A DNA stretch of 64,000 nt from an uncultured Clostridium sp. (GTDB lineage Bacteria; Bacillota; Clostridia; TANB77; CAG-508): the NCBI GenBank assembly GCA_947368535.1, contig CANBHY010000003.1:62001-126000 (forward strand). The letters run 5' to 3'. The position numbers and the translations under genes were made by a program. This document shows positions 8,852 to 18,221 of this stretch, one piece after another; positions within the stretch are counted from its first letter, which is position 1, and every line of letters begins with the position of its first letter. The notes beneath the pieces are model-generated. The model was given only the letters and a program-made list of their open reading frames with translations. It was not told where the DNA came from and searched no databases.

Positions 8852-9925
8852 ATGAGTAGAAGTGCAAAAAAGAAAACAAAGTTGAAAATAAGGAAAAATA
8901 GCCTACTCTACAAGCTTATATTAGTTACATTTTTATTAATTATAATTTTAAATATATTAAGGTATGCAGCTTATTTCAAAAAAGAAGATAGTTCTATAAA
9001 AGTTATGATTCAAAATGAAGTTAATGTAGAGTTAGAGAATGAAATTTATATAGATGATAAACAAGTTGTTTATTTATCAGAAGCGGATATAAAAAAATAT
9101 TTTGATAAAAATTTATATTATGAAATAAATGAAAATAATAAGAGAAAGTATTTTTCATTAGCTCAGAATAAATTGCTAGAAATTACAGAAGATGAAAATT
9201 GTATACATATTAACAGTCAACAAATTAATATTTCTGGAAAACTGATGAAAAAAGATGGAATATATTATTTCCCAATTTCAGAATTAGTAGATGTATATAA
9301 TTTAGATGTTAATTATATTGCTGAAAATAGAGTAGTAAATATAGAGAAATTGTCAGAAGAAAAAATTGTAGCTGTAGTAAATAGAGATATAAAGTTAAAA
9401 TATAAAATGACAGATATTTCTAGAACAGTAAAATTATTAGAACAAGGTGAAGTAGTAACAGTTATTGAAGAAATGAATTCAAAGTGGGTTAGAGTTAAGA
9501 CATCAGATTATAAAGTAGGATATGTAAAAAAATCAAAGTTGCTAGAATATAAAAAAGAGAGAGCACATTTTGATGTATCAAATCAATATTTTAATGATTT
9601 TGATATGTCAAGGGATATTATTTTAGAACCAGACGAATCAGTATATGAAAATTTTAATGACAAGATTTCTACATATGAAGGAAGAAAAGAAATATGCATG
9701 CAGTTGTCATCAAAGATGAAAGATGTAATAACTAATAGTGATTTATCAAACAAATATATAGGAATAAAAATTAGAAAAATAGATATACAAAAAACAGAAG
9801 ATTACTATAGATTTTTAGAAGAACTAAGAGTATATGCTAATTCTAATGGGTGTTTTTTAATTGTTGAAAAGCCAGATAAAATAGATGAATCAAGATTAAA
9901 AGAAATAACAGATCTTATTATATAA
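8852..9925 (+). CDS. Membrane-anchored protein with SH3b-like domain
   Basis: 357 aa. A basic N terminus (RSAKKKTKLKIRK) and one membrane helix (about 19-39) anchor it. The next section (about 50-165) resembles the copper-amine-oxidase-N fold (NVELENEIYIDDKQVVYL, and ISGKLMKKDGIYYFPISEL). An SH3b-like segment follows (TVKLLEQGEVVTVIEEM, KWVRVKTSDYKVGYVKKS). The last 130 residues look like the start of a glycoside-hydrolase-18-type fold (HFDVSNQYF) but end early, so a catalytic region may be missing. It directly precedes mltG by 10 bases, suggesting a cell-wall role. Confidence 0.65.
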   Translation: MSRSAKKKTKLKIRKNSLLYKLILVTFLLIIILNILRYAAYFKKEDSSIKVMIQNEVNVELENEIYIDDKQVVYLSEADIKKYFDKNLYYEINENNKRKYFSLAQNKLLEITEDENCIHINSQQINISGKLMKKDGIYYFPISELVDVYNLDVNYIAENRVVNIEKLSEEKIVAVVNRDIKLKYKMTDISRTVKLLEQGEVVTVIEEMNSKWVRVKTSDYKVGYVKKSKLLEYKKERAHFDVSNQYFNDFDMSRDIILEPDESVYENFNDKISTYEGRKEICMQLSSKMKDVITNSDLSNKYIGIKIRKIDIQKTEDYYRFLEELRVYANSNGCFLIVEKPDKIDESRLKEITDLII

Positions 9926-9935
9926 AGGAGGAAAT

Positions 9936-11033
9936 ATGCTAAAAAGAGAAAAAGGTGGAGTGGTAGTAAATATATTAATTATCATAGTTATATTGTTTAT
10001 AGTTCTTGGTGGACTAGTTGTAATGTGGTATAACTCTAATATTGAACCGGTACAAACTTCAAGTGAAGCAGTTGTAGTTGAAATTGAATATGGTACAGGA
10101 ATTAATAAAATTGCTAATTTATTAGAAGAAAAAGGTGTAATTAAAAATGCTACAGCATTTAAAATATATTGTAAATTAAATAAAAGAACTATGATAAAAG
10201 CCGGAAAATATGAATTTGACAAAAGCATGAGTTTAGATCAAATTTTATCAATGGTAGAAGAAGAGAAAATACTGAATGAAACAGTTACAATAACTTTTCC
10301 AGAAGGAAAAAATATAAAAGCTATAGCAAGTATTATTGAAGAAAACACAAATAATAAAGAAAAAGATATATATGATCTTCTAAAAAATGAAGAGTATCTT
10401 AATAAAATAATTGAAAAATATTGGTTTATAACAGACAGTATAAAAGCAAAAGAATTATATTATTCATTAGAAGGATATTTATATCCAGATACTTATATTT
10501 TTACAGATGAAAATGTAACAGTAGAAGAAATATTTGAAAAAATGTTAGATAAAATGGATGCTGTAATTACACCATATAAAGAAGAAATCGAATCAAGTAA
10601 TTATTCTGTACATCAAATTTTATCTTTAGCTTCTGTAGTTGAATTAGAAGCTAAAGATAAAGATGATAGATATGGAGTTGCTTCAGTATTTGTTAATAGA
10701 TTAAAACAAGGAATGGCATTACAAAGTGATGTTACAACATATTACGGTTTACAGCTAGCAATGGATGAGAGAAATTTAACAGTAAAAGAATTGCAAGAGA
10801 ATAATGGATATAACACTAGATCGATGGAAATGGCAGGAAAAATTCCAGTAGGACCAATTTGTAGTGTAAGTGATTCTTCAATAAAAGCTGTTTTAAATCC
10901 AGACGAAACAAATAATTTATATTTTGTAGCTGATAAAAATGGAAAAGTATATTTTTCAGAAACAAATGAACAACATGAAAAAATACAACAACAGTTAAAA
11001 GATGACGGATTATGGTTTACATATGATAAATAA
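9936..11033 (+). CDS. mltG: Endolytic murein transglycosylase MltG (YceG-like)
   Basis: 365 aa. Cuts nascent glycan strands at the membrane face. Visible: a membrane helix (about 10-31), the LysM-like subdomain (YGTGINKIANLLEEKGVI), LEGYLYPDTYIF, the catalytic region LASVVELEAKDKDDRYGVA with the family's essential glutamate, ALQSDVTTYYGL, and the C-terminal NLYFVADKNGKVYFSET. AAAGGAGG precedes the ATG. It is the second gene of a pair with the SH3b-like protein; both probably act at the envelope. Confidence 0.93.
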   Translation: MLKREKGGVVVNILIIIVILFIVLGGLVVMWYNSNIEPVQTSSEAVVVEIEYGTGINKIANLLEEKGVIKNATAFKIYCKLNKRTMIKAGKYEFDKSMSLDQILSMVEEEKILNETVTITFPEGKNIKAIASIIEENTNNKEKDIYDLLKNEEYLNKIIEKYWFITDSIKAKELYYSLEGYLYPDTYIFTDENVTVEEIFEKMLDKMDAVITPYKEEIESSNYSVHQILSLASVVELEAKDKDDRYGVASVFVNRLKQGMALQSDVTTYYGLQLAMDERNLTVKELQENNGYNTRSMEMAGKIPVGPICSVSDSSIKAVLNPDETNNLYFVADKNGKVYFSETNEQHEKIQQQLKDDGLWFTYDK

Positions 11034-11065
11034 AAAAATGTATTATAATGGGTGAGGAAAAATAG

Positions 11066-13819
11066 GTGAATACTAACATACGAAAGAAAGTTGTAATTTT
11101 TTTAGCAACAATTTTATTAATATGTGGAATATGCATAAATACTTATGCAGTAGAAATAAGGGAGGCAGATTATTCTGAAGCATATTTAGATTGGTTAGAA
11201 TTAGATGATAAACAAAAGCAAAATTCCATAATGCCAAGAAAATATAAAATTATAATTAATGAAGACACTCCAATTAATCCCATAAAATCTGCAAATTTAG
11301 TTGGAGCATCATTAGAAAGTAGATTTAATTTAAATTCATATATTAGTGAAAACATGGCTATTAGAGATCAAGGAAAATTTGGTGCTTGCTGGGCCTTTGC
11401 ATCAACAGCTTCGTTAGAGTCTAATTTAGCTTTAAGAGATTATCAAAATAAAAGAGCTAAGAAAGTATACGATTTTTCAGAAATGTATATGATTTATTCT
11501 ACATCAATATCTTTTTTAAATAATGAAAGACCTAGTATTAAATTTAATAGAAAAGCATCTACTGGAGGACATACAAGAATTGCAGAAGCTTATTTTACTA
11601 ATGGTACAGGACCTGTTGAAGAAAAATATATGTCATATGATGATACAGCAGGTGATATAAATATAGAAGAAATAAAAAATAAAACGATATCAGCAGAAAT
11701 AACTGATATATCAGATTTTCCTGCTACTGATTCAATTGGAAAAGAAAATTTAAAAACATTGATGAAGAATCATATAAAAAATAATGGTGGAATAATATGT
11801 TCTACTCATGAGAGTGGTGAGCCAGGAGGAAGTACTGCTAGCGGAGAGTGTCCTAATCCTAAAACTGGTGCTACATATTGCAGTGATAGTAGTACTCATA
11901 TTGCTAATCATGCTGTAGTAATTGTTGGTTGGGATGATAATTATGCAATAGAAAATTTTAAAGAAGGTTATAGACCTTCAAATAAAGGAGCATGGATTGC
12001 CAAGGATTCGCATGGAGATGATGCAAGTAGGACTAAAACTTTTGATGAAGTGAAGAAGGATAATTTTGAACAATATAAAGATGAATATTTGCAGTCAGGA
12101 ATAACTAGTTATACACAAATACCAGATGAAGCTGTTGTAGAAGCATATAAAGATGATGCAGGATACGTGCTTGATACTGATAGGAAAATACTTAGAATAT
12201 TACATAATGACAATGGTTATGTATATATTTCTTATGATGATGCAAATGTATATAATAATTTAATGGGAATAGCTAATACTAATACAAGTGTAAGTTATGA
12301 GAATGTGTATCAACATAATCCGCAAGGAGTTATTAGTCAAATTACAGTAAATACAAATCAAGTATATATCTCTAATACATTTGATAAGAAAACAACTTCG
12401 AATGAATATATAACTAAAGTTGCATTAAATACTCCGGAGACTGTTTCATGTAAAGTGTATATTAATCCTAAAAATGCTAATAAAGATAAAAATAGTTTGC
12501 AATTAGTTCAATTAAAATCTGGAGAAATGCAAACTATTGATCCAGGATATCATACTTTAGAATTTGCAAGTCCTGTGCAAATAACAGGAGAGAAATTTGT
12601 TGTTACAATTGAAATTCAGGGAAAATCTAATAAGATAGCCTTGTCAGTATTACGTAATGAGTATGAACAATATATAAAGGATTATGGAAAGGAACCACCA
12701 GAAGGATTAGTAGCAGCTATGTACAAAGATGTTGAAATAAAAACAGGAAAGTGTTTTGCGGCTGTAGGTAGTGAGGATTTTAATAATAATCAATGGGCTG
12801 ATTTAGGAATGCTAGAAGAAGCAGGAATATATAATTCAGCATCTTCAATTAAGGCTTTTACAGTTTCGAAGACTGAGAGCAAAACTTTGAATAATATTGC
12901 TATAACTACACCTCCAACGAAGACAAAATATACTGAAGGAGAGAATTTTGATAAAACTGGAATGGTTGTTACAGCATACTATAGTGATGGAACTAATAAT
13001 GTGATAAACGATTATGAAATTAGTAATGGTTCAAAATTGAAAAAAGATCAGACTTTTGTAACAATAAAATATAAAGATAAAGAAGCCAATCAAAATATTA
13101 CTGTAGAATCTAAAGCTACACCAACGCCTACACCAACTACTACGGTTACACCAACGCCAACTACAACAGTTACGCCATCACCAACACCATCTAATCCACC
13201 TATTGAAGATGAGAATCCAAAGAATACTAATTTCAGTAATGCAAATTGTGTACTTACAAGTATGAAATATTATAAATTTTCAGATGCAACAAAAGAAGAG
13301 TATATTATTATGCAAACAACTATTGATACTATAGATAGAGTGACTGGAAATGATGAAGTAGAATATTATTATTATTTATCTGAAAATCCAAATGAAAGTG
13401 ATATAACAGACTGGATAAAAATAGATGAAAAGCAACAAGCTAATAACAAACTTTTATTTACAGTAAATACTAAAGATGTAAAAAATATTTTGAAATTAAA
13501 AGAAAAAGAAAAAATATATATTTATATTAGGGAAATTGCTAAAAAAGGAGGAAATCAATCTGTTACATATTCAAAAGGGTTAGATATGGTTTATGACGAA
13601 AATAAAGTTAATTTAGAAATATATTTAGACAATAAAAAAGTTGAAGAACCAGAGAAACCAACAGATCCAGATGTGCCAACCCAAGACCCTACAGTTTCTA
13701 AAGAAAAGTTGCCAAATACGGGAATTAAAAAAGTTATCTTGTTTATTATGATAGGTGTAATTATTTTGGGTATATATGAATATATTAGATATAGAATTTT
13801 AAAGAAATATATAAAATAA
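11066..13819 (+). CDS. Sortase-type surface cysteine protease (papain family C1A)
   Basis: 917 aa, GTG start with GAGG about 9 bases upstream. Residues 1-29 form a cleavable signal peptide ending near NTYA. The C1A domain has the Gln-x-Cys region (QGKFGACWAFAS, about 97-108), the His region (HAVVIVGWDD) and then WIAKDSHGDD where relatives have KNSWG, so the usual Asn position looks like Asp. Then come a beta-sandwich, a Big-type Ig domain (about 610-670), a Thr/Pro stalk (TPTPTPTTTVTPTPTT) and another beta domain. The C terminus has LPNTG, a hydrophobic helix and a basic tail, a classical sortase signal. It is probably a wall-anchored protease or adhesin. No sortase is in this window. Confidence 0.87.
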   Translation: MNTNIRKKVVIFLATILLICGICINTYAVEIREADYSEAYLDWLELDDKQKQNSIMPRKYKIIINEDTPINPIKSANLVGASLESRFNLNSYISENMAIRDQGKFGACWAFASTASLESNLALRDYQNKRAKKVYDFSEMYMIYSTSISFLNNERPSIKFNRKASTGGHTRIAEAYFTNGTGPVEEKYMSYDDTAGDINIEEIKNKTISAEITDISDFPATDSIGKENLKTLMKNHIKNNGGIICSTHESGEPGGSTASGECPNPKTGATYCSDSSTHIANHAVVIVGWDDNYAIENFKEGYRPSNKGAWIAKDSHGDDASRTKTFDEVKKDNFEQYKDEYLQSGITSYTQIPDEAVVEAYKDDAGYVLDTDRKILRILHNDNGYVYISYDDANVYNNLMGIANTNTSVSYENVYQHNPQGVISQITVNTNQVYISNTFDKKTTSNEYITKVALNTPETVSCKVYINPKNANKDKNSLQLVQLKSGEMQTIDPGYHTLEFASPVQITGEKFVVTIEIQGKSNKIALSVLRNEYEQYIKDYGKEPPEGLVAAMYKDVEIKTGKCFAAVGSEDFNNNQWADLGMLEEAGIYNSASSIKAFTVSKTESKTLNNIAITTPPTKTKYTEGENFDKTGMVVTAYYSDGTNNVINDYEISNGSKLKKDQTFVTIKYKDKEANQNITVESKATPTPTPTTTVTPTPTTTVTPSPTPSNPPIEDENPKNTNFSNANCVLTSMKYYKFSDATKEEYIIMQTTIDTIDRVTGNDEVEYYYYLSENPNESDITDWIKIDEKQQANNKLLFTVNTKDVKNILKLKEKEKIYIYIREIAKKGGNQSVTYSKGLDMVYDENKVNLEIYLDNKKVEEPEKPTDPDVPTQDPTVSKEKLPNTGIKKVILFIMIGVIILGIYEYIRYRILKKYIK

Positions 13820-13842
13820 GAAAAACTAAAATTGTATAAAAC

Positions 13843-13871
13843 TTGACAAATCTGGAAAAACTGTTTACAAT
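13843..13871 (+). promoter_or_regulatory. aspS promoter
   Basis: TTGACA (13843-13848), a 17-nt spacer and TACAAT (13866-13871), placed just before the T-box leader. Confidence 0.8.
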
Positions 13872-13876
13872 AAATA

Positions 13877-14100
13877 GTGAATTTAAAATATGGAGTGCGA
13901 TGATAACACAAAGTAATTGTGATAGAAAGTTTAAAAGAGAGAATTGTCACCGGCTGAAAGCAATTCAAACTGAAACAATTATGAAACACGTTGGAGCACA
14001 TTTACAAGAGTGGAAAACATTTAAATGTTTTTAAGATTGGTGGTACCACGGAGCATATAGTATATTTAGCTTCGTCCTTTCAACAGGACGAAGCTTTTTT
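13877..14100 (+). promoter_or_regulatory. T-box leader of aspS with terminator
   Basis: The 14-base T-box core reads TGGTGGTACCACGG (14039-14052). It is preceded by the AGAGAG...GGCTGAAAG apical motif of Stem I. The terminator is the perfect 11-bp stem AGCTTCGTCCT (14068-14078) with AGGACGAAGCT (14085-14095) and a T run. Uncharged tRNA should stabilise the antiterminator and allow aspS expression. I could not fix the specifier codon. A small open frame across this leader is not a gene. Confidence 0.9.
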
Positions 14101-14181
14101 GATTTTAAAAGCACATTTTTTTAAAATATATTTTTAAAATCAAAAATATTTATTGGATACGAGTGGTAGAAAGGAGTAAAA

Positions 14182-15942
14182 ATGAACGAGTATAGAACAT
14201 ATACATGTAATACTATAAGAAAAGAACATGTAGGTGAAAAAATTAAACTTGCTGGATGGATTCAAACTATTAGAGATATGGGAGGAATTATTTTTGTTGA
14301 TTTACGCGATCAATATGGAATAACTCAAATAGTTGCTTCAGGAGATGAAAAATTAGTAGATAGCTTAGCTAGAATACCTGTTGAATCTACTATTGCAGTA
14401 GAAGGAACAGTAAGACTTAGAGATGATGAAACAATTAATGAAAAACTAGATACAGGTTTAGTTGAATTATTTGTAGAAAAGATAGAAATGTTAGGAAAAA
14501 GAACTAAAGATTTACCATTTGAAATTGAAAATAGTAGAGAAGTTAGAGAAGATTTAAGACTTCAATATAGATTTTTAGATTTAAGAAATGAGAAATTGAA
14601 AAATAATTTAATATTAAGATCAAAAGTTATTCAATTTATGAGAGATCAGATGATTAAAAAGGACTTTCTTGAAGTGCAAACTCCAATTCTGACTAGTTCT
14701 TCACCAGAAGGAGCTAGAGACTATTTGGTTCCTAGTAGAATTTATCCAGGAAAATTTTATGCTCTTCCTCAAGCACCACAACAATTTAAACAATTGTTAA
14801 TGGTTTCAGGAATAGATAAATATTTTCAAATAGCACCTTGTTTTAGAGATGAAGATGCTAGAGCTGATAGGACTCCAGGAGAATTTTATCAACTAGATAT
14901 GGAAATGTCTTTTGCTACTCAAGAAGATGTTTTGCAGGTTATGGAAGAAGTTATATATAATGTATTTAAAGAATTTTCAGATAAGAAAATAGCTGAATAT
15001 CCATTTCCAAGAATTCCATATAAAGAAGCAATGCTTAAATATGGTTCAGATAAACCAGATTTAAGAAATCCACTTATAATTCAAGACGTAACAGATATTT
15101 TTGAGAAAATAGATTTAAAAGTATTTAATGGTAAAATAGTTAGAATTATTAGTGTTCCAGAAGGTTCTAGTCAGCCTAGAACTTTATTTGAAGGAATGAC
15201 TGATTTTGCTATTAAAGAATGTAAAGCAAAAGGATTAGCATGGCTTAAGGTTGGTGAAGATAGATCTCTTCAGGGGCCTATCGCTAAATTTATTGATGAT
15301 GCTTCTAGAGAAGAAATGCTTACTAGAACAAATACAAAAGCAGGAGATGCAATTTTCTTTATTGCTGAACATGAGCCAATTGTTTCAAAACTAGGAGGAC
15401 AAATTAGAGAAGAACTTGGAAAAAGATTAGAAATTATTGATGAATCTGAATATAGATTCTGCTGGATAGTAGATTTTCCAATGTATGAAAGAGTTGATAA
15501 TGGAAAAATAGAATTTTGTCATAACCCATTTTCAATGCCACAAGGAGGAATGGAAGCTTTAGAAACTAAAGAACCATTAGATATTTTGGCATATCAATAT
15601 GATATAGTAGGAAATGGCATAGAATTAGCTTCTGGAGCTGTTAGAAATCATTCACCAGAAATTATGGTTAGAGCTTTTGAAATAGCAGGATATGACGAAA
15701 AAGTTATTTTAGAGAAATTTTCTGCTTTATATAATGCGTTTAGTTATGGTGCACCACCACATGCAGGAATGGCACCAGGTATTGATAGAATTATAATGTT
15801 ATTAGCTGGTGAAGATACAATAAGGGAAATTCAAGCTTTTCCAATGAATGCAAAGGCGCAGGATTTATTAATGGGAGCACCAGCCAATGTTACTCAAAAA
15901 CAACTAGATGAAATTCATATTAAAATTAATGAAAAAAGATAG
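14182..15942 (+). CDS. aspS: Aspartyl-tRNA synthetase
   Basis: 586 aa, the usual length for bacterial class IIb AspRS. An N-terminal OB-fold anticodon domain (GEKIKLAGWIQTIRDMGGII) leads into the class II core: motif 2 in FRDEDARADRTPGEFYQLD, the bacterial GAD insertion (about 290-420), and motif 3 in HAGMAPGIDRIIMLLAGE. GAAAGGAG lies before the ATG. Expression is controlled by the T-box leader upstream. I see no asnS in the window and cannot tell from sequence whether this enzyme is non-discriminating. Confidence 0.96.
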   Translation: MNEYRTYTCNTIRKEHVGEKIKLAGWIQTIRDMGGIIFVDLRDQYGITQIVASGDEKLVDSLARIPVESTIAVEGTVRLRDDETINEKLDTGLVELFVEKIEMLGKRTKDLPFEIENSREVREDLRLQYRFLDLRNEKLKNNLILRSKVIQFMRDQMIKKDFLEVQTPILTSSSPEGARDYLVPSRIYPGKFYALPQAPQQFKQLLMVSGIDKYFQIAPCFRDEDARADRTPGEFYQLDMEMSFATQEDVLQVMEEVIYNVFKEFSDKKIAEYPFPRIPYKEAMLKYGSDKPDLRNPLIIQDVTDIFEKIDLKVFNGKIVRIISVPEGSSQPRTLFEGMTDFAIKECKAKGLAWLKVGEDRSLQGPIAKFIDDASREEMLTRTNTKAGDAIFFIAEHEPIVSKLGGQIREELGKRLEIIDESEYRFCWIVDFPMYERVDNGKIEFCHNPFSMPQGGMEALETKEPLDILAYQYDIVGNGIELASGAVRNHSPEIMVRAFEIAGYDEKVILEKFSALYNAFSYGAPPHAGMAPGIDRIIMLLAGEDTIREIQAFPMNAKAQDLLMGAPANVTQKQLDEIHIKINEKR

Positions 15943-15986
15943 AATAAATAATGATCACTTTCATAGAAATTATGAAGGTGATTTTT

Positions 15987-16895
15987 ATGGGAAATGCTAA
16001 TGTTATTTATATAGATTATTTAGAATCATATTTAGATGTTTTAAATAGTAATTTTTCAAAATGGTTTAGAAAAATTATTTATAAAATATTAAATTATTGC
16101 GGATATATTAAAAAGAAAGATAATTGTTTAACATTAATTTGTATTGAAAATGGAAATATAAATAAAAGAATGATAAATAATTTGATTAAAAAAGTAACAA
16201 AATATAATATTAATAATCTTGTTTTTGCAGAAAAGTTTTTAGAAAATGATGAGTTTATTTCTTTATTTAAAAATAAATTTAATATATTAGATGGAAAATG
16301 GTTATATAGTTTTTTAATTTTTAATATTGTACAAAAAATTGCTATGATACAAAATAAAAAAATAAATGAATATGAGCTTACAATTTTATGTAATAATCCT
16401 AATGAAATAGTTTATGAAAATATTAAAAAACTTTCTCAAAGTTGTAAAGTATTAAATATTCTTACTAAAAATTCTGAAAAATTTAATAATATTGAGAAAA
16501 TATTATATGAAAAGAATAGTTTACTTTTAAATGTTTCAACAAATAAAGAAAAAGTGTGTTTATTTTCAGATATTATTATTAATATTGATTTTGATACTGA
16601 GGAGTTACAAGAATGTAATTTAAAATTAGAAAGCATATTAATTCAATGTACAAAAGAAAAGCTTGAAAAAAAATTGAAAGCAGTTATAACTTTCTATAGA
16701 TTAAGCTTTGATAAAAGTTATATGAGTTTTTTTAATAAAAATAGAAATTTTGAAGAAGAAATATTATATGAAAGTTTATTATATTATCCAATTTCATTAG
16801 AAAGTATGGAAAAGTTTTTATTAAGAGATAATGTTAAGATTAAGAGCTTTGAAGGATTACATGGAAAAATTAAATTTAGAGAACTAGTAATATAA
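15987..16895 (+). CDS. Unknown protein, Lys/Asn/Ile-rich
   Basis: 302 aa with start at MGNANVIYIDYLES (15987), chosen because AAGGTGA lies five bases before it; an upstream ATG at 15951 has no ribosome site. Alternating short hydrophobic strands and charged helices (NCLTLICIEN, ELTILCNN, CKVLNILT, DIIINIDFD) suggest an alpha/beta, perhaps Rossmann-like fold, but no nucleotide-binding motif is present. It has extreme AT content and no signal peptide, so it is likely cytoplasmic. It starts 45 bases after aspS and could be read from the T-box transcript. Confidence 0.65.
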   Translation: MGNANVIYIDYLESYLDVLNSNFSKWFRKIIYKILNYCGYIKKKDNCLTLICIENGNINKRMINNLIKKVTKYNINNLVFAEKFLENDEFISLFKNKFNILDGKWLYSFLIFNIVQKIAMIQNKKINEYELTILCNNPNEIVYENIKKLSQSCKVLNILTKNSEKFNNIEKILYEKNSLLLNVSTNKEKVCLFSDIIINIDFDTEELQECNLKLESILIQCTKEKLEKKLKAVITFYRLSFDKSYMSFFNKNRNFEEEILYESLLYYPISLESMEKFLLRDNVKIKSFEGLHGKIKFRELVI

Positions 16896-16915
16896 TAGGA
16901 TAAAAGAAAAAGCAC

Positions 16916-16944
16916 TTGACAAATGTTTAGTTTAATACTATTAT
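16916..16944 (+). promoter_or_regulatory. greA promoter
   Basis: TTGACA (16916-16921) and TATTAT (16939-16944) with a 17-nt spacer; an overlapping TATAAT at 16942 would give a 20-nt spacer. Confidence 0.7.
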
Positions 16945-16982
16945 AATGAACGTTAATAACTTTAGAGAGGAGTCTGATCAAG

Positions 16983-17462
16983 ATGGAAGAAAAGAAGGAA
17001 ATATTATTAACACAAGAAGGTTATGATAACCTAGAAAAGGAAATTGAATTTTTAAAAACAGAAAAGAGAACTGAAATAGCAGAACGTATTAAAGTTGCTT
17101 TAGGGTTTGGTGATTTATCAGAAAATTCAGAATATGATGAAGCTAAAAGTGCACAAGCTGCTAATGAAAATAAAATAGCTGAATTAGAAAATAAGATTAG
17201 ATATGCTAAAATTATAGATGAATCTGAAATAGATACAAAAACTGTTCAAATTGGAAATATTGTTACTCTTCATGATGTAGAATTTGATGAAGAAATAGAA
17301 TATACAATTGTTGGTTCAACAGAAGTTGATTTAGCATTAAATAGAATATCAAATGAATCTCCTATGGGAGTTGCTTTACTTGGAGCTAAAAAAGGTGAAG
17401 TAGTTGAAGTTGAAGCACCAGCAGGAATTATGAAATATAAAATTTTAGCTATTAAAAAATAG
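16983..17462 (+). CDS. greA: Transcript cleavage factor GreA
   Basis: 159 aa, the normal size. Rescues backtracked RNA polymerase by stimulating transcript cleavage. The N-terminal coiled coil (residues 1-75) carries the tip acidic motif in GDLSENSEYDEAKSAQ, and the C-terminal FKBP-like domain ends with ESPMGVALLGAKKGEVVEV. AGAGGAG precedes the ATG. It has its own promoter and terminator, so it is monocistronic. Confidence 0.96.
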   Translation: MEEKKEILLTQEGYDNLEKEIEFLKTEKRTEIAERIKVALGFGDLSENSEYDEAKSAQAANENKIAELENKIRYAKIIDESEIDTKTVQIGNIVTLHDVEFDEEIEYTIVGSTEVDLALNRISNESPMGVALLGAKKGEVVEVEAPAGIMKYKILAIKK

Positions 17463-17482
17463 AAAAAATATAGAATTTTATA

Positions 17483-17517
17483 AATAAGAGTCTATAAGTT
17501 GTAGACTCTTATTTTGT
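17483..17517 (+). terminator. Intrinsic terminator of greA
   Basis: AATAAGAGTCTA (17483-17494) pairs with TAGACTCTTATT (17502-17513), then T-rich. Confidence 0.85.
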
Positions 17518-17535
17518 TTGAAAAGTTAACATAAA

Positions 17536-17564
17536 TTGACGAGAAATTCTTAACGTTGTATAAT
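17536..17564 (+). promoter_or_regulatory. Promoter of the 17593 island gene
   Basis: TTGACG (17536-17541), a 17-nt spacer and TATAAT (17559-17564). Confidence 0.75.
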
Positions 17565-17592
17565 ATATGTATGACGAATAAGGAGGTGCCCT

Positions 17593-18063
17593 ATGAAAGT
17601 GGCTGATTATTATCGGCATCGCTTAGATCTTTTTACAAGCGGTGAGGTACATTTTTCATCCAAGGATGAGCTGTTGGATTTTTTGTCTTTGTATTTGAAA
17701 GCGTCATATGCGAGCTATTTGAGTAATGTATATTTTTATGCTGTAAATATTGCTGAGCAAAATGATGCGTCTCAAAGAAAAGAGTCAGAGCCATCGTTGG
17801 TGGCGTTGTACGTAAAAGATTTTCTTCTTACACAGTTACCAGATACATCTACGCTGACCTACAAGATTATGCGGAGATTCAAGCCTGTACCTGTGTACAA
17901 AATCGACACTCACACCAATACCCAACTTTTTGAGGAAGTTTTAAAGAGGTTGGGGCGCACTGGCGATGCTACTGTTGCAGAAGCATTCCCTAGCCAAAGG
18001 CTGATTTCAGGAGCGAATGATGAATTCGAAATCGAAGGTGATTTGATACTGAGAATGAGTTGA
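17593..18063 (+). CDS. Unknown protein in a higher-GC island
   Basis: 156 aa, AAGGAGG seven bases before the ATG. I recognise no family; the sequence is mixed helix/strand without membrane segments (DYYRHRLDLFTSGEVHFSS, then LPDTSTLTYKIMRRFKPVPV). Codon use is unlike the neighbours: frequent GCG, CTG, GTG and CGC, and at least two CGG codons used as Arg (codon 8 and the MRR motif). It has its own promoter and terminator and sits between greA and an ABC exporter, so it looks like a horizontally acquired single-gene unit. If CGG is not decoded normally in this host, it may not be translated. Confidence 0.7.
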   Translation: MKVADYYRHRLDLFTSGEVHFSSKDELLDFLSLYLKASYASYLSNVYFYAVNIAEQNDASQRKESEPSLVALYVKDFLLTQLPDTSTLTYKIMRRFKPVPVYKIDTHTNTQLFEEVLKRLGRTGDATVAEAFPSQRLISGANDEFEIEGDLILRMS

Positions 18064-18093
18064 GGAGGCGACAGTGGCTGTTTTTAGACATGA

Positions 18094-18125
18094 AAGGCGT
18101 ATAGAGAAATCTATGCGCTTTTTGT
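18094..18125 (+). terminator. Intrinsic terminator of the island gene
   Basis: GCGTATAGA (18097-18105), GAAA loop, TCTATGCGC (18110-18118), then a T run. It ends the higher-GC segment. Confidence 0.8.
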
Positions 18126-18164
18126 GTGTTAAATTGTTTCTGATAATTTATTGTTCTGTGTATA

Positions 18165-18193
18165 TTGATAATACTTTTTTTCTGGAATATAAT
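18165..18193 (+). promoter_or_regulatory. Promoter of the ABC exporter
   Basis: TTGATA (18165-18170), a 17-nt spacer and TATAAT (18188-18193). Confidence 0.7.
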
Positions 18194-18221
18194 GTTACTA
18201 GTTTTTTTGAAAGGAGAAAGT

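Noticed and set aside
13843-14034. Small plus-strand open frame before aspS
   Set aside because: It overlaps the promoter and T-box leader; the conserved T-box core and terminator explain the region.
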